Assembly (NCBI RefSeq): GCF_004403305.1
Contig: NZ_SOHE01000065.1
Span: forward strand, 421-50,914
Reading direction: 5' to 3'
DNA: 50,494 bases
From: Cryobacterium frigoriphilum
Lineage (GTDB): Bacteria; Actinomycetota; Actinomycetes; Actinomycetales; Microbacteriaceae
The translations under genes and the position numbers were made by a program. Under the pieces are notes generated by a model. The model saw only the letters and a list, made by a program, of their open reading frames with translations. It was not told where the DNA came from and made no database searches. Shown here piece by piece: positions 8,632 through 16,311 of the stretch (its first letter is position 1; each line of letters starts with the position of its first letter).

Positions 8632-9531
8632 TTAGTCGCTGTCGATGACGATGCAGGCCAGGCGCGCGCCGTTGGCGCCGACGGCCGCGCGGGCCAGCAC
8701 CCGGCCGTCTACCGTGAGATCGAGCGGCCGATACTGCGGATGCGGGATGGTGATGATGTCACCGACCGCGAGCGACAGGATGCGGCTCGGCAGCACCGGC
8801 GCGGGCGTCAGCTGCAGCGATACGTCAACCGGCACCGCCGCGATCTGCTCCTGAATCAATTCCCGGGCGTTGCTGATGCTCGTCGTCGGGTTGGCGTCAC
8901 CGAGCTGGGGCATGAGCGCGACGGCCGGAATCGCCACGGTGGCGCGGCTGGTGAGCTCGGCGACCCGAATCGAGAAGACGGCCACGATCATGAGATCGCC
9001 GGTCGCGGCCGCCTGCGCAAACTGTGAGTTGTACTGAATCGCGTCGACGTGGAGCTCGTCGACGAGCAGGTCGCTGAGCGAATAGCGCAAATCCTCAAGG
9101 CCCTCGGCCATGAGCTGGCGAATGAGTGCCTGTTCGATCTGAGTGAACTTGCGTTCCGGGGTGGGGGCCATCGGACCGTTGCCGCCCAGCATGTGCGCCA
9201 CCCAGGACAACGCGGCCGCGGTCGGGAATTGGATGACACCGCGAGCATCAATGTCTTCAATTCCGAACAGCACCATTGCGGTCGTGCTCGGGAGCGAGGT
9301 CGCATACTCGTCGTACGTGTGCATGAGCACGGTTTCGCAGGTCACTGTACAGAGCACGCGAACGCGCGCGGTCAGTTGCGTGCCCCACTGCCGGGCAAAA
9401 GTTTCAAAGGCCAATTCCAGCACCCGTGAATGTTCGCGCGCCAGGGTAGTTGGACGACGAAAGTCGTACAACTCAATCGATCTCGCCGGCTTTGCGGGCG
9501 CACCGATGTTTACCTGTTCCTGGACCGTCAC
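8632..9531 (-). CDS. fliM: Flagellar motor switch protein FliM, probable leaderless GTG start
   Basis: Middle component of the C ring, linking FliG to FliN. Family motifs: ELYDFRRPTTLAREHSRVL near the N-terminus, LGGNGPMAPTPERKFTQIEQ in the middle domain, and a C-terminal SpoA domain (PHPQYRPLDLTVDGRVLARA). The frame is open to a GTG at 9657, but a flagellar promoter (-10 at 9540-9547) overlaps the GTG at 9540, leaving GTG 9531 as first usable start, 8 nt after the -10. That gives 299 residues starting VTVQEQV and a leaderless or near-leaderless mRNA. The N-terminal LSQxEIDALL peptide that binds CheY-P in most FliM is absent. Confidence 0.93.
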   Translation of the reverse strand: MTVQEQVNIGAPAKPARSIELYDFRRPTTLAREHSRVLELAFETFARQWGTQLTARVRVLCTVTCETVLMHTYDEYATSLPSTTAMVLFGIEDIDARGVIQFPTAAALSWVAHMLGGNGPMAPTPERKFTQIEQALIRQLMAEGLEDLRYSLSDLLVDELHVDAIQYNSQFAQAAATGDLMIVAVFSIRVAELTSRATVAIPAVALMPQLGDANPTTSISNARELIQEQIAAVPVDVSLQLTPAPVLPSRILSLAVGDIITIPHPQYRPLDLTVDGRVLARAAVGANGARLACIVIDSD

Positions 9532-9539
9532 GGTTGCCA

Positions 9540-9567
9540 CTATCGGCAAGCCCGGCGCTGATGTAAG
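9540..9567 (-). promoter_or_regulatory. Flagellar sigma promoter of the fliM operon
   Basis: On the minus strand the sequence reads CTTAC-N15-GCCGATAG: -35 at 9563-9567, -10 at 9540-9547. The same two boxes with the same 15-bp spacing occur upstream of flbD, flgB, fliC and flgN. This is the sigma-28/WhiG promoter class. The expected transcription start falls at or 1-2 bases before the GTG at 9531. Confidence 0.8.
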
Positions 9568-9741
9568 CACGATTCGCCACGAGATTGCAGACGGAGTCGG
9601 AGGGTTCTCTCTGACGAGAGCGATGTCGACCGTCGCCCGGCCCCCGCACCACCTCACCCTGGCGCCGGTTGTCGAGCCCGCCGCACGGCCTGAGTCAGAC
9701 TCGCGCCCGACCGCGCCAACCGCGCCGTGAACCAGGTACGG

Positions 9742-10542
9742 TCAGCCGACGACCTCGGGAATCAGTTCTCGCACAGCGTCGGACTGGTCAGACAGCACGA
9801 CCACGTCGACGCGCCGGTTCTGGGCCTGGTCGGCGAGGGTATCCCCCGTGCTGATCGGCCGAGCCGAGCCGAAGCCGACCGCCAGAATGGATTCTTGGGG
9901 CACACCGCCCTGCTCCACCAGCCTGCGCAGCACGCGTGCAGCACGCCCGGCCGAGAGTTCCCAATCGGTGTCGTAGTTCACCGATTGGCCGTGCCGATCG
10001 GCATGACCTTCGACGGAGATCTCGAGCCCGGCCGCGACCAGCGAGGGTGCCATCGCGTCGATGACGGTGGTCGCTACCTCACTCAGATCGGCGCTGTCGG
10101 GCATGAAGAAGGTCTCAGAGCCGACGAGTCCGACGGTCAGGCCGCGTTCGTTGACGACAAACTGGGTCGTGTCGGCGAGGCCAACCGCTTCAAGCTTGGA
10201 GAGAATCTCCTTCTTGAGCTCGGTGAAGTCCTGCACCTCGAGGGCGGCGAGTTCGGCATCCGTGAACCCCTCGTCGGCGGTATCGGCTAGTTCGTCGGGT
10301 ACGACGACGCCCTCGGCGGTGTCGATGGCTCCGACATTGACCGCGCCGAACCCCGTCGCGAGGGAGTTCGCGAGTTGCTCGAACTTCGCCTCATCCACGG
10401 TCGACATGGCGAAGAGCACAATGAACATGCACATCAACACGGTGACCATGTCCATGTAGGAGGCCATCCACCGCTCGTCGGGGCCGTCCTCCTCACCCTC
10501 AGACTCACCGTGCGGGCGGCGACGGCCCCGTGGCACGCTCAT
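9742..10542 (-). CDS. motB: Flagellar stator protein MotB
   Basis: Peptidoglycan-anchored stator subunit. 266 residues: a charged cytoplasmic N-terminus, one membrane helix (MDMVTVLMCMFIVLFAMS) whose Asp31 is the conserved proton-binding residue, a linker, then an OmpA-like peptidoglycan-binding domain (ISVEGHADRHGQSVNYDTDW, then SAGRAARVLRRLV and ADQAQNRRVDVVV). The ATG overlaps the motA stop by 4 bp. A ~175-bp gap follows before the fliM promoter. No fliL is present there, although it often sits between motB and fliM. Confidence 0.96.
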   Translation of the reverse strand: MSVPRGRRRPHGESEGEEDGPDERWMASYMDMVTVLMCMFIVLFAMSTVDEAKFEQLANSLATGFGAVNVGAIDTAEGVVVPDELADTADEGFTDAELAALEVQDFTELKKEILSKLEAVGLADTTQFVVNERGLTVGLVGSETFFMPDSADLSEVATTVIDAMAPSLVAAGLEISVEGHADRHGQSVNYDTDWELSAGRAARVLRRLVEQGGVPQESILAVGFGSARPISTGDTLADQAQNRRVDVVVLSDQSDAVRELIPEVVG

Positions 10543-11393
10543 GCGGCGTCGGTCAGGTCCGCTGCGTCTTTCGCAGCGGCTTTCGCGGCGGCTTTCGCTT
10601 CGGCCTTCGCTGCCTTGTTAGTGCCCTTGCCGGTGTCTCTAACGGGGGCGCTCTCGGCGACCATGGCCCGCAGGCGTTCCCCCAGCAGACGCGGCTGGCT
10701 TCCGGCCTGCACGGCGAGGGCGCCCTCCATGAGCAGGGTCATGCGGTCAACTTCGATCTCGGTGAGGCGTTTCAACCGCGACCCGATCGGCAGCCAGATG
10801 AAGTTCGCCGACAACAGGCCCCACAGTGTCGCAACGAAGGCAGTCGCGATCATCGGGCCGAGCTCGTCGGGAGTCGAGAGATTTTCGAGCACGTGGGTGA
10901 GCGATACGACGGTGCCGACGATGCCGACGGTAGGTGCGTATCCGCCGAGAGCCATAAAGAATTTGGAGGCCGTACGGTCGGACTTCGCCTTCGTGGCAAT
11001 TTCATCTTCGAGCAGGATGCGCAGTTCGTCACCGTCCGTGCCGTCGGCGATGTTACGCAGGGCTCGGCGCAGAAACGGGTCGTCGACCTTGTCGGCCTCC
11101 TGTTCGAGGGCGAGCAGGCCAGAGCTGCGGGCCTTCTCGGCGAGGGCGACGACCTGGTCGATGACCCGGTGCGGCGGCGTGGTCTTGCCGCGAAACGCCC
11201 CGGGAAGCGCCTTCACCGCAGTGACGAAGTCTTTGAGCGTGCCTCCGGCGATACCGACCGCAATGGTCGCCCCGAAGACGAGCACCATCGGGGCAGGCAG
11301 CAGAATGGACATCACCGAGGAACCCTCGAGCGTGATCATCGCAACGAGGGCACCGAAGGCGACCAGCAGGCCGATCAGAGTGGCGGGATCCAC
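10539..11393 (-). CDS. motA: Flagellar stator protein MotA
   Basis: Proton-channel stator subunit, partner of MotB. 284 residues with four hydrophobic segments. The conserved GGYAPTVGIVGTVVSL and FVATLWGLLSANFIWLPIG blocks lie in the third and fourth helices. The C-terminus is a lineage-specific Lys/Ala-rich tail (KAAKAEAKAAAKAAAKDAA). The GTG start overlaps the flbD stop. It is transcribed with flbD and motB from the promoter at 11690-11717. Confidence 0.96.
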   Translation of the reverse strand: MDPATLIGLLVAFGALVAMITLEGSSVMSILLPAPMVLVFGATIAVGIAGGTLKDFVTAVKALPGAFRGKTTPPHRVIDQVVALAEKARSSGLLALEQEADKVDDPFLRRALRNIADGTDGDELRILLEDEIATKAKSDRTASKFFMALGGYAPTVGIVGTVVSLTHVLENLSTPDELGPMIATAFVATLWGLLSANFIWLPIGSRLKRLTEIEVDRMTLLMEGALAVQAGSQPRLLGERLRAMVAESAPVRDTGKGTNKAAKAEAKAAAKAAAKDAADLTDAA

Positions 11394-11626
11394 TAGAGCT
11401 TCCGCGGTCCCCGGGGGATCTCTTCACCCTGGGTGTCGTAGGCGAGGGCAATGACGTGCGCGCGATAGCTTGCGATGCGCTCGATGACCTCGGCCATGGT
11501 CTCGGTGACGATGAAGTTTGCACCGTCGACCATGATCAGGGTCGTGTCCGGGTTTGCGTGGATGCGCTCGATCAGGTCGGGATTGATCGCGAACTGCGTG
11601 TCGTTGAGGCGCGTGACAATGATCAT
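11393..11626 (-). CDS. flbD: FlbD family flagellar protein
   Basis: Small (77 residues) FlbD-type protein, commonly encoded just upstream of motA in Gram-positives and spirochaetes; its molecular role is not well defined. Family pattern: MIIVTRLNDTQFAINPDLIE, VDGANFIVTETMAEVIERI. The ATG at 11624-11626 is chosen because it has a good Shine-Dalgarno (GGGAAGGGA) and the family N-terminus; the frame is open further upstream but lies across the promoter. It is the first gene of flbD-motA-motB. Confidence 0.9.
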   Translation of the reverse strand: MIIVTRLNDTQFAINPDLIERIHANPDTTLIMVDGANFIVTETMAEVIERIASYRAHVIALAYDTQGEEIPRGPRKL

Positions 11627-11689
11627 GATTCCCTTCCCAGCCGGCCGTGAACTTCTGCATGGACGCTTCAGAAAAGTCGTCACCGTACA

Positions 11690-11717
11690 CTGTCGGCCGC
11701 CGTGCCGCCCATGTAAG
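11690..11717 (-). promoter_or_regulatory. Flagellar sigma promoter of flbD-motA-motB
   Basis: Minus strand CTTAC-N15-GCCGACAG, with -35 at 11713-11717 and -10 at 11690-11697. It matches the fliM, flgB, fliC and flgN promoters, with one base (C for T) different in the -10. The predicted 5' leader to the flbD ATG is about 55 nt. The promoter lies inside the stem-loop downstream of flgE. Confidence 0.7.
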
Positions 11718-11736
11718 GCGACCACGACGGCCGATA
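11691..11736 (-). terminator. Stem-loop after flgE
   Basis: Arms 11691-11704 and 11723-11736 pair over 14 bp with one mismatch and one G-U, around an 18-nt loop. It lies 24 bp downstream of the flgE stop. No T-run follows, which is common for actinobacterial terminators. It overlaps the flbD promoter, so it could be either a terminator or coincidental symmetry. Confidence 0.4.
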
Positions 11737-11759
11737 GTTCAGACGGATGTCTGCGCGGG

Positions 11760-12926
11760 CTAGCGCTTCAGGCTCGTGATCTCCTGCAGCAGCTCATCGC
11801 TCGTGGTGATGATGCGGGCGTTGGCCTGAAAACCGCGCTGCGCCACGATGAGGTTCGTGAATTCCTGCGAGAGGTCAACGTTGGACATTTCGAGCGAGCC
11901 GGCCACCAGGGAACCGAGTCCGCCGACGCCCGCGGTGCCGAGGGCTGCGCCGCCCGAGTTGGTGGTCTCGCGGTACGAGGACCCGCCGGTCTTTTCGAGG
12001 CCACCCGGGTTGACGAAGTTGGCGAGGGCGATGCGTCCGAGCGCGAGCTGGTCGCCGTTGCTGAAGACGCCGGTCAGAGTGCCGTCGGAGCCGAGCGTGT
12101 AGGACTCGAGGGTGCCGGCGGCATTGCCGTCGACGCCGCTGCTCGTGACCGTGTTCTCGCCCGCGAAACTCTGCAGCGCGGTGAGGTCTACGTCGATGCC
12201 ATCAAATGTCAGGCCGCCAACGATGTCGAAGCCGCCCTCGCCATCCGCGGTCAGTACTGCATCCGATGTGGCACCGTCGGACGTTGCGGTCCACACGCCG
12301 TCTCCACTGCTCGTGAAGGTCACCGAGACGGTTGTGCGGGCACCGTCGGTGTCGAAAACGCCAATGTCACGAATGACGGGGCTCTCGGCATCCGTCGGGA
12401 GGTTGCCGACGAACGCAGCGACCGTGGTCTGGGCTGCCGGAGCAAGAGCGGCGACGGGCAGGCTGATGGTGCTCGTGGCTCCCCCGGTGGCAATGTTGCC
12501 GTTCGCGTCGGCCATGAACCCTTGCACGAGGGCGCCATCGGGTGCGACGAGGTTGCCGTTGGCGTCGAAGTCGAAGGACCCGGCGCGGGTGTAGAGCGTT
12601 TCGCCACCGAGCTGGGTGACAAAGAAGCCGTCGCCCGAAATCATCAGGTCGGTGGCTTTACCGGTGGCCTGGGTCGAACCCTGGGCGAAGTTGGTGCTGA
12701 TTCCGGCCACCTGCACGCCGAGTCCGACCTGCGCGGAGTTGGTGCCACCGACAAGATCCTGCGGGGCCGAGCCCGCGCTCGTCATCTGCGAGAGGGTGTC
12801 CTGAAATTGGGCAGCGGATGCCTTGAACGCCGTGGTGTTGACGTTGGCGATGTTATTGCCGGTCACATCGAGCATGGCCTGGTGCGAGCGGAGTCCGGAG
12901 ATGCCGGAGTACAGGGAACGAAGCAT
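11760..12926 (-). CDS. flgE: Flagellar hook protein FlgE
   Basis: Builds the hook. 388 residues. The N-terminal rod/hook motif (MLRSLYSGISGLRSHQAMLD, then VTGNNIANVNTTAFKAS) and the C-terminal hook domain (GSLEMSNVDLSQEFTNLIVA, then QRGFQANARIITTSDELLQE) are both intact. FlgE-type internal blocks (DLMISGDGFFVTQ, LYTRAGSFDFDANGNLV) are present. It is the last gene of the flgB-to-flgE operon and follows flgD, its assembly cap. Confidence 0.96.
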   Translation of the reverse strand: MLRSLYSGISGLRSHQAMLDVTGNNIANVNTTAFKASAAQFQDTLSQMTSAGSAPQDLVGGTNSAQVGLGVQVAGISTNFAQGSTQATGKATDLMISGDGFFVTQLGGETLYTRAGSFDFDANGNLVAPDGALVQGFMADANGNIATGGATSTISLPVAALAPAAQTTVAAFVGNLPTDAESPVIRDIGVFDTDGARTTVSVTFTSSGDGVWTATSDGATSDAVLTADGEGGFDIVGGLTFDGIDVDLTALQSFAGENTVTSSGVDGNAAGTLESYTLGSDGTLTGVFSNGDQLALGRIALANFVNPGGLEKTGGSSYRETTNSGGAALGTAGVGGLGSLVAGSLEMSNVDLSQEFTNLIVAQRGFQANARIITTSDELLQEITSLKR

Positions 12927-12994
12927 CGGATGCTGCCTTTCAGTCGAGAAGAATTGGTAAAAGAGAAAAGTGTGTGGGGTTCGGGTACTGCGGG

Positions 12995-13426
12995 TTAGAC
13001 GGTGGCGGTGGCGGGCGTGACCACGCCGCTGATCACGTCGAGAGCCACCGGCTCGCCGTTCACGGTGACCTGGGGCACCGCGTCGGCGAACGAGACGGAT
13101 GTCGCAACACCGGTGATCTCGGTGCCGTCGCTCTGTGTGTAGGTCACGGTCTGGCCGACGAGGGCCGCCGCCGAGGTGCGCATCTGCAGCGAGAAGCCTT
13201 CTTCACTGGCGGTTGCCATTTCGGTGAGCTTCTCCATCATCGCGAGCTGGGTGGTCTGCGCGATCATCTCGTTGGTATCCATGGGTGAGCTCGGGTCCTG
13301 ATTCTGCAGCTGCGTGACGAGCAGCGACATGAAGACCTCGGAGTCCATGGCCTGGCTGGGGGTGCGGGTCGCCGGGGCGACATAGGAGCTCGCGTTGCTG
13401 GCGGCGGCGACTGCGTCGATGGTCAT
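12995..13426 (-). CDS. flgD: Hook-cap protein FlgD
   Basis: Scaffold needed to polymerise FlgE. 143 residues, a short form that keeps the conserved core (MDSEVFMSLLVTQLQNQDPS, then MDTNEMIAQTTQLAMMEKL) and a small C-terminal beta domain ending VVTPATATV. The ATG is 13 bp downstream of fliK. A 68-bp AT-richer spacer separates it from flgE. Confidence 0.95.
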   Translation of the reverse strand: MTIDAVAAASNASSYVAPATRTPSQAMDSEVFMSLLVTQLQNQDPSSPMDTNEMIAQTTQLAMMEKLTEMATASEEGFSLQMRTSAAALVGQTVTYTQSDGTEITGVATSVSFADAVPQVTVNGEPVALDVISGVVTPATATV

Positions 13427-13439
13427 ATCGGTTCTTTCT

Positions 13440-15173
13440 CTAGACCATCACGTCGATGGTCGATGCGGAGTTCGTTCGGGGGTTCTGCGAGCCGTTCTGC
13501 CACGGGTTCGGCGGCGGCCGGGGTGGGTTCGGGTCACCGCTCGGTGCGCGGGCCTCGGGCGGCGTGCGCGGCTGACGGGAATCCGGAGAATCGTCGGGCT
13601 GGCTGTGCGACGAGAGTTCGAGCTGCGCGGCGACGCCGGAACCACCCGGACCGGCGCCGGCGAGGTCGCGGCGCAGGTCGGGAAGAATCAGCCGCAGGGC
13701 CTCGCGGGCCGCGTCGCTCGGGCTGAACATCTCCACGCGGATGCCGTCGGCCCCGACGTGCGCGCGCACGGTGACGGGTCCGAGGTTGTCGGGCGACACG
13801 GTGATGGTCATGACGTGTTCACCCGGCGCGACGCCGACGAGGGAGAACAGCGGTTTTGCGAGCTGGCTCGCGAAGGGGGGTGCCGGGGTCGGAGCGGGCT
13901 GCGCGGCCGGTGCTGCCGGTGCTGCTGCGGCCTCGGGGGCCGCGACCGGGCTGAGGTTGGGCGTGACGGCCGGGGCGAGCGTGACGGGAGTCGGCGCTGG
14001 AGCGGTCGAGCCGGCGGCATCGGTCGACGCGGGCGCGAGGGAGGCCGCGGGCGCAGCCGGAGCGGGCGAAGCCGGAGCGGGCGAAGCCGGAGCGGGCGAA
14101 GCCGGAGCGGGCGAAGCGACGAGTGCGTCGGGTGTTGGCGCCGGGTTCGAGTCGCTGGCGAGCTGCTGCGGGAAAACCTTTGGCTCGCTCGAGGCGACGG
14201 CCACGCCGATCGGTGCCGCCTGCAGCGAAGACCTGGGAGCGACCGCCACAGGCCTGGCCGGTGCTGTTGCTGCTGCTGCTGCTGCTGGCACGGTGGGTGC
14301 CGGGGCGGGCACAGTAGCCGCAGGGGTTTCAGCCGGCACAGTGGCTTCGACTGGCACAGTGGCTTCGACCGGCACAGTGATTTCGACCGGCACGGTGGCT
14401 TCAGTCGGCACAGCCAACACGAGAGCGGACGGCACGGGAGCAGGTGCGGTCGCGAGCGACAGAACCGCAACCGGCTCGACTGTCCCTCGCGCAGCGGCAG
14501 CTCCGTCGGGACGATCGACGGGCACCTCTGTGACCGGCACGTCAATTACGGGGACCTCGGTTCGCGCCGTGGGCACATTGCCGCCGGCGGGCATCGGGGC
14601 GGGCGCGCTGCTCGCGGGCACTGCGGGGGTCGCGGGTTTGACGGCGGCGGGAACGGGTACCGGAACGGCAATCGCGGGCGGCGTGGCGGAGAGCGTGGCG
14701 GGAGGCGTGGCGCTGACCTCGGGCTCAATCGCACGCGGCCGTGCAGGCAGCTCGGGCGCGGGCTGCGCCGCGAGAACGGGCTGCGGCGCGGCGACCACGT
14801 CGACTGGGGAATCGAGAAGAGCACCGTCTGTCGGTTCCGCCGGTGCGGCCCCGGGCGGGTCGGCCACGACGGTTGCAAGCGACGTGGTGAGTGCCGTCAG
14901 TTCGGGGGCGGTGTGGTATCGACAGGCTCGACCAACGGAATCGGCTCGACCACCGGAGTCGGAGTCGGCTCGACCAACGGATTCGGAGTCCACTCGACCA
15001 GCGGAGTCCGCACGACCACCGAGCAGTGCGGGGTCGGAGGCCACGACCGTGAGAACGGCCGCGAAGGCTGCGGCTCCCCCGGCGACGGTGGCGGCCGCAG
15101 CCGAGGTCGCCGAACCGGTGGCCGTCGCGGCGGGGCGTGCCGGGGCAGCGCCAGGCGTCAGGGTGAGGGTCAC
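13440..15173 (-). CDS. fliK: FliK-like hook-length control protein
   Basis: Secreted molecular ruler that sets hook length and triggers FlhB switching. 577 residues. Only residues ~440-520 form a recognisable Flg_hook domain (GEHVMTITVSPDNLGPVTVR, then VGADGIRVEMFSPSDAAREA). The rest is a Pro/Ala/Val/Thr low-complexity ruler with tandem units: GRADS/GRVDS near residues 53-80, TVPVEATVPVEA mid-protein, and SPAPASPAP. The GTG start overlaps the preceding NlpC/P60 stop by 4 bp. In FliK the repetitive region length determines hook length, so repeat number here may matter. Confidence 0.87.
   Translation of the reverse strand: MTLTLTPGAAPARPAATATGSATSAAAATVAGGAAAFAAVLTVVASDPALLGGRADSAGRVDSESVGRADSDSGGRADSVGRACRYHTAPELTALTTSLATVVADPPGAAPAEPTDGALLDSPVDVVAAPQPVLAAQPAPELPARPRAIEPEVSATPPATLSATPPAIAVPVPVPAAVKPATPAVPASSAPAPMPAGGNVPTARTEVPVIDVPVTEVPVDRPDGAAAARGTVEPVAVLSLATAPAPVPSALVLAVPTEATVPVEITVPVEATVPVEATVPAETPAATVPAPAPTVPAAAAAATAPARPVAVAPRSSLQAAPIGVAVASSEPKVFPQQLASDSNPAPTPDALVASPAPASPAPASPAPASPAPAAPAASLAPASTDAAGSTAPAPTPVTLAPAVTPNLSPVAAPEAAAAPAAPAAQPAPTPAPPFASQLAKPLFSLVGVAPGEHVMTITVSPDNLGPVTVRAHVGADGIRVEMFSPSDAAREALRLILPDLRRDLAGAGPGGSGVAAQLELSSHSQPDDSPDSRQPRTPPEARAPSGDPNPPRPPPNPWQNGSQNPRTNSASTIDVMV
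14912..15020 (-). repeat. Tandem repeat inside fliK resembling a GGTCGAGCC-type dispersed motif
   Basis: Degenerate 15-27 bp units built on GGTCGAGCCGACTCC (minus strand) encode the GRADS/GRVDS repeats. The outermost unit reads GGTCGAGCCTGTCGATACC, close to the TTGAGC...TCGAAACC half-palindromes seen at 25846-25892 and, as I recall, common in Microbacteriaceae genomes. It may be a dispersed repeat that expanded inside the gene. Confidence 0.55.
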
Positions 15174-15874
15174 GAGGCAGTCCCCCGGGCAAAGGATGCA
15201 AATGCCGCGCTGAGCATGTCCGTGCCGTTCGTGGCCGAACCTAGGCTGGCCGAATTGAGGCTGGCCGAATTGAAACTTGCCGCGATGCTCGATGCGGTCT
15301 GCGAGGGGATGACGCGGCGGATGGTGTCGATGTCGGCATCCGTCATGTACGCCTCGACGAGACAGACGTCGCGACCCGGATAGGGCGCGTGGATGACCTT
15401 GTTGTCGCCGGCGTAAATGAGAATATGCGCGCCGCCACCGGTCACGATGAGGTCGCCGGGCTGGGCTTCGGCGAGCGAACCCACCTCGGTGCCGATGGTC
15501 ATCTGCCCGGAAACCAGGCGCGGAACTTCTATGCCCAGGTCGGCATATACGGTTTGCACGAGTCCGGAGCAGTCCATGCCGCTCGAGTCTTCGCCCCCGA
15601 AGACGTAGGGCACGCCGAGGTACTTCTGGGCGGCGGCGGCAACATCCGTTCCCGTGACCGAGCCCGGATTGAGGATCGACGTCTCGGTGCTCGGGGTGCT
15701 CACTCCGAGGGCCGAGGCCAGCGTCGACGCAAAGTCAGCGGCCGACCCCGACGTGGCCGCCGCCGACAGCGACGCGCTCGCAGCGGCCGTCGGCGACGCG
15801 GTTTTGGTGCCGGAGATCTGCTGCAGCGTGGACTGAATCTGCCCGATACGCGACAGGGCGTCGGTCATGCTCAC
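15170..15874 (-). CDS. NlpC/P60 peptidoglycan hydrolase in the FlgJ position
   Basis: Probable cell-wall hydrolase. 234 residues: an N-terminal Ala/Ser-rich region, then an NlpC/P60 domain with catalytic Cys102 (GMDCSGLVQTVY), His150 (GAHILIYAG) and His162 (IHAPYPG). It has no signal peptide and sits between fliJ and fliK, so it is likely exported by the flagellar apparatus or acts at the rod, replacing the missing FlgJ muramidase. The GTG start overlaps fliJ by 4 bp; an ATG lies two codons in. Confidence 0.88.
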   Translation of the reverse strand: MSMTDALSRIGQIQSTLQQISGTKTASPTAAASASLSAAATSGSAADFASTLASALGVSTPSTETSILNPGSVTGTDVAAAAQKYLGVPYVFGGEDSSGMDCSGLVQTVYADLGIEVPRLVSGQMTIGTEVGSLAEAQPGDLIVTGGGAHILIYAGDNKVIHAPYPGRDVCLVEAYMTDADIDTIRRVIPSQTASSIAASFNSASLNSASLGSATNGTDMLSAAFASFARGTAS

Positions 15875-16311
15875 TGGTCATCACCGCCCGCGATCTGGTC
15901 GCGGTGCCAGCGCGTGGACGCGATTTCGTCGAGCACGGTCTGTTCGACGTGCAGGTCTTCGGCGGCCAGGGCTTCGGCATGGCGCAGCTCGAGCTTTTCG
16001 AGGCGAATCGAGTCGGCGCGGGCAGCATCGAAAACGGTCTGGGCCTCGGCCACGGCGGTTTCGTGATTGCGTCCGAGGGCGTCCAGGTCACTGAGCATGC
16101 TGCGGGAAGAGGCCCGGGCCGCAGCCATCGCGTGCAGTGCGGCCATGTTCGTGGGGGTCGCCGAGAGTCCGTAGAGCGCGGCGCGGGCGTGCAGATGACG
16201 CTCGTCGTGCGCACGCCTGGCCGAGTTCGCCGCGGCGAGGTCGACCGAGGCCTGGTCCTGCTGCAGGTGCCGCAGGCGCAACAGGCCGGCGAGCGGAAAG
16301 AGGCGCTTCAT
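15871..16311 (-). CDS. fliJ: FliJ-like export chaperone-escort protein
   Basis: FliJ is the coiled-coil stalk of the export ATPase. 146 residues, almost entirely helical, rich in Ala/Arg/His, with the family-like opening MKRLFPLAGLLRLRHLQQDQ. The sequence is weakly conserved; the call rests on length, helix content and the 4-bp overlap with fliI upstream. The C-terminus (WHRDQIAGGDDQ) fits the FliJ ending. Confidence 0.85.
   Translation of the reverse strand: MKRLFPLAGLLRLRHLQQDQASVDLAAANSARRAHDERHLHARAALYGLSATPTNMAALHAMAAARASSRSMLSDLDALGRNHETAVAEAQTVFDAARADSIRLEKLELRHAEALAAEDLHVEQTVLDEIASTRWHRDQIAGGDDQ

Noticed and set aside
11730..11737. GCCGATAG on the plus strand near flbD
   Set aside because: No -35 box at 15 bp and no plus-strand gene downstream.
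13395..15383. 662-codon plus-strand frame, Arg/Gly/Cys-rich
   Set aside because: Shadow of fliK, whose repeats produce repetitive antisense frames.
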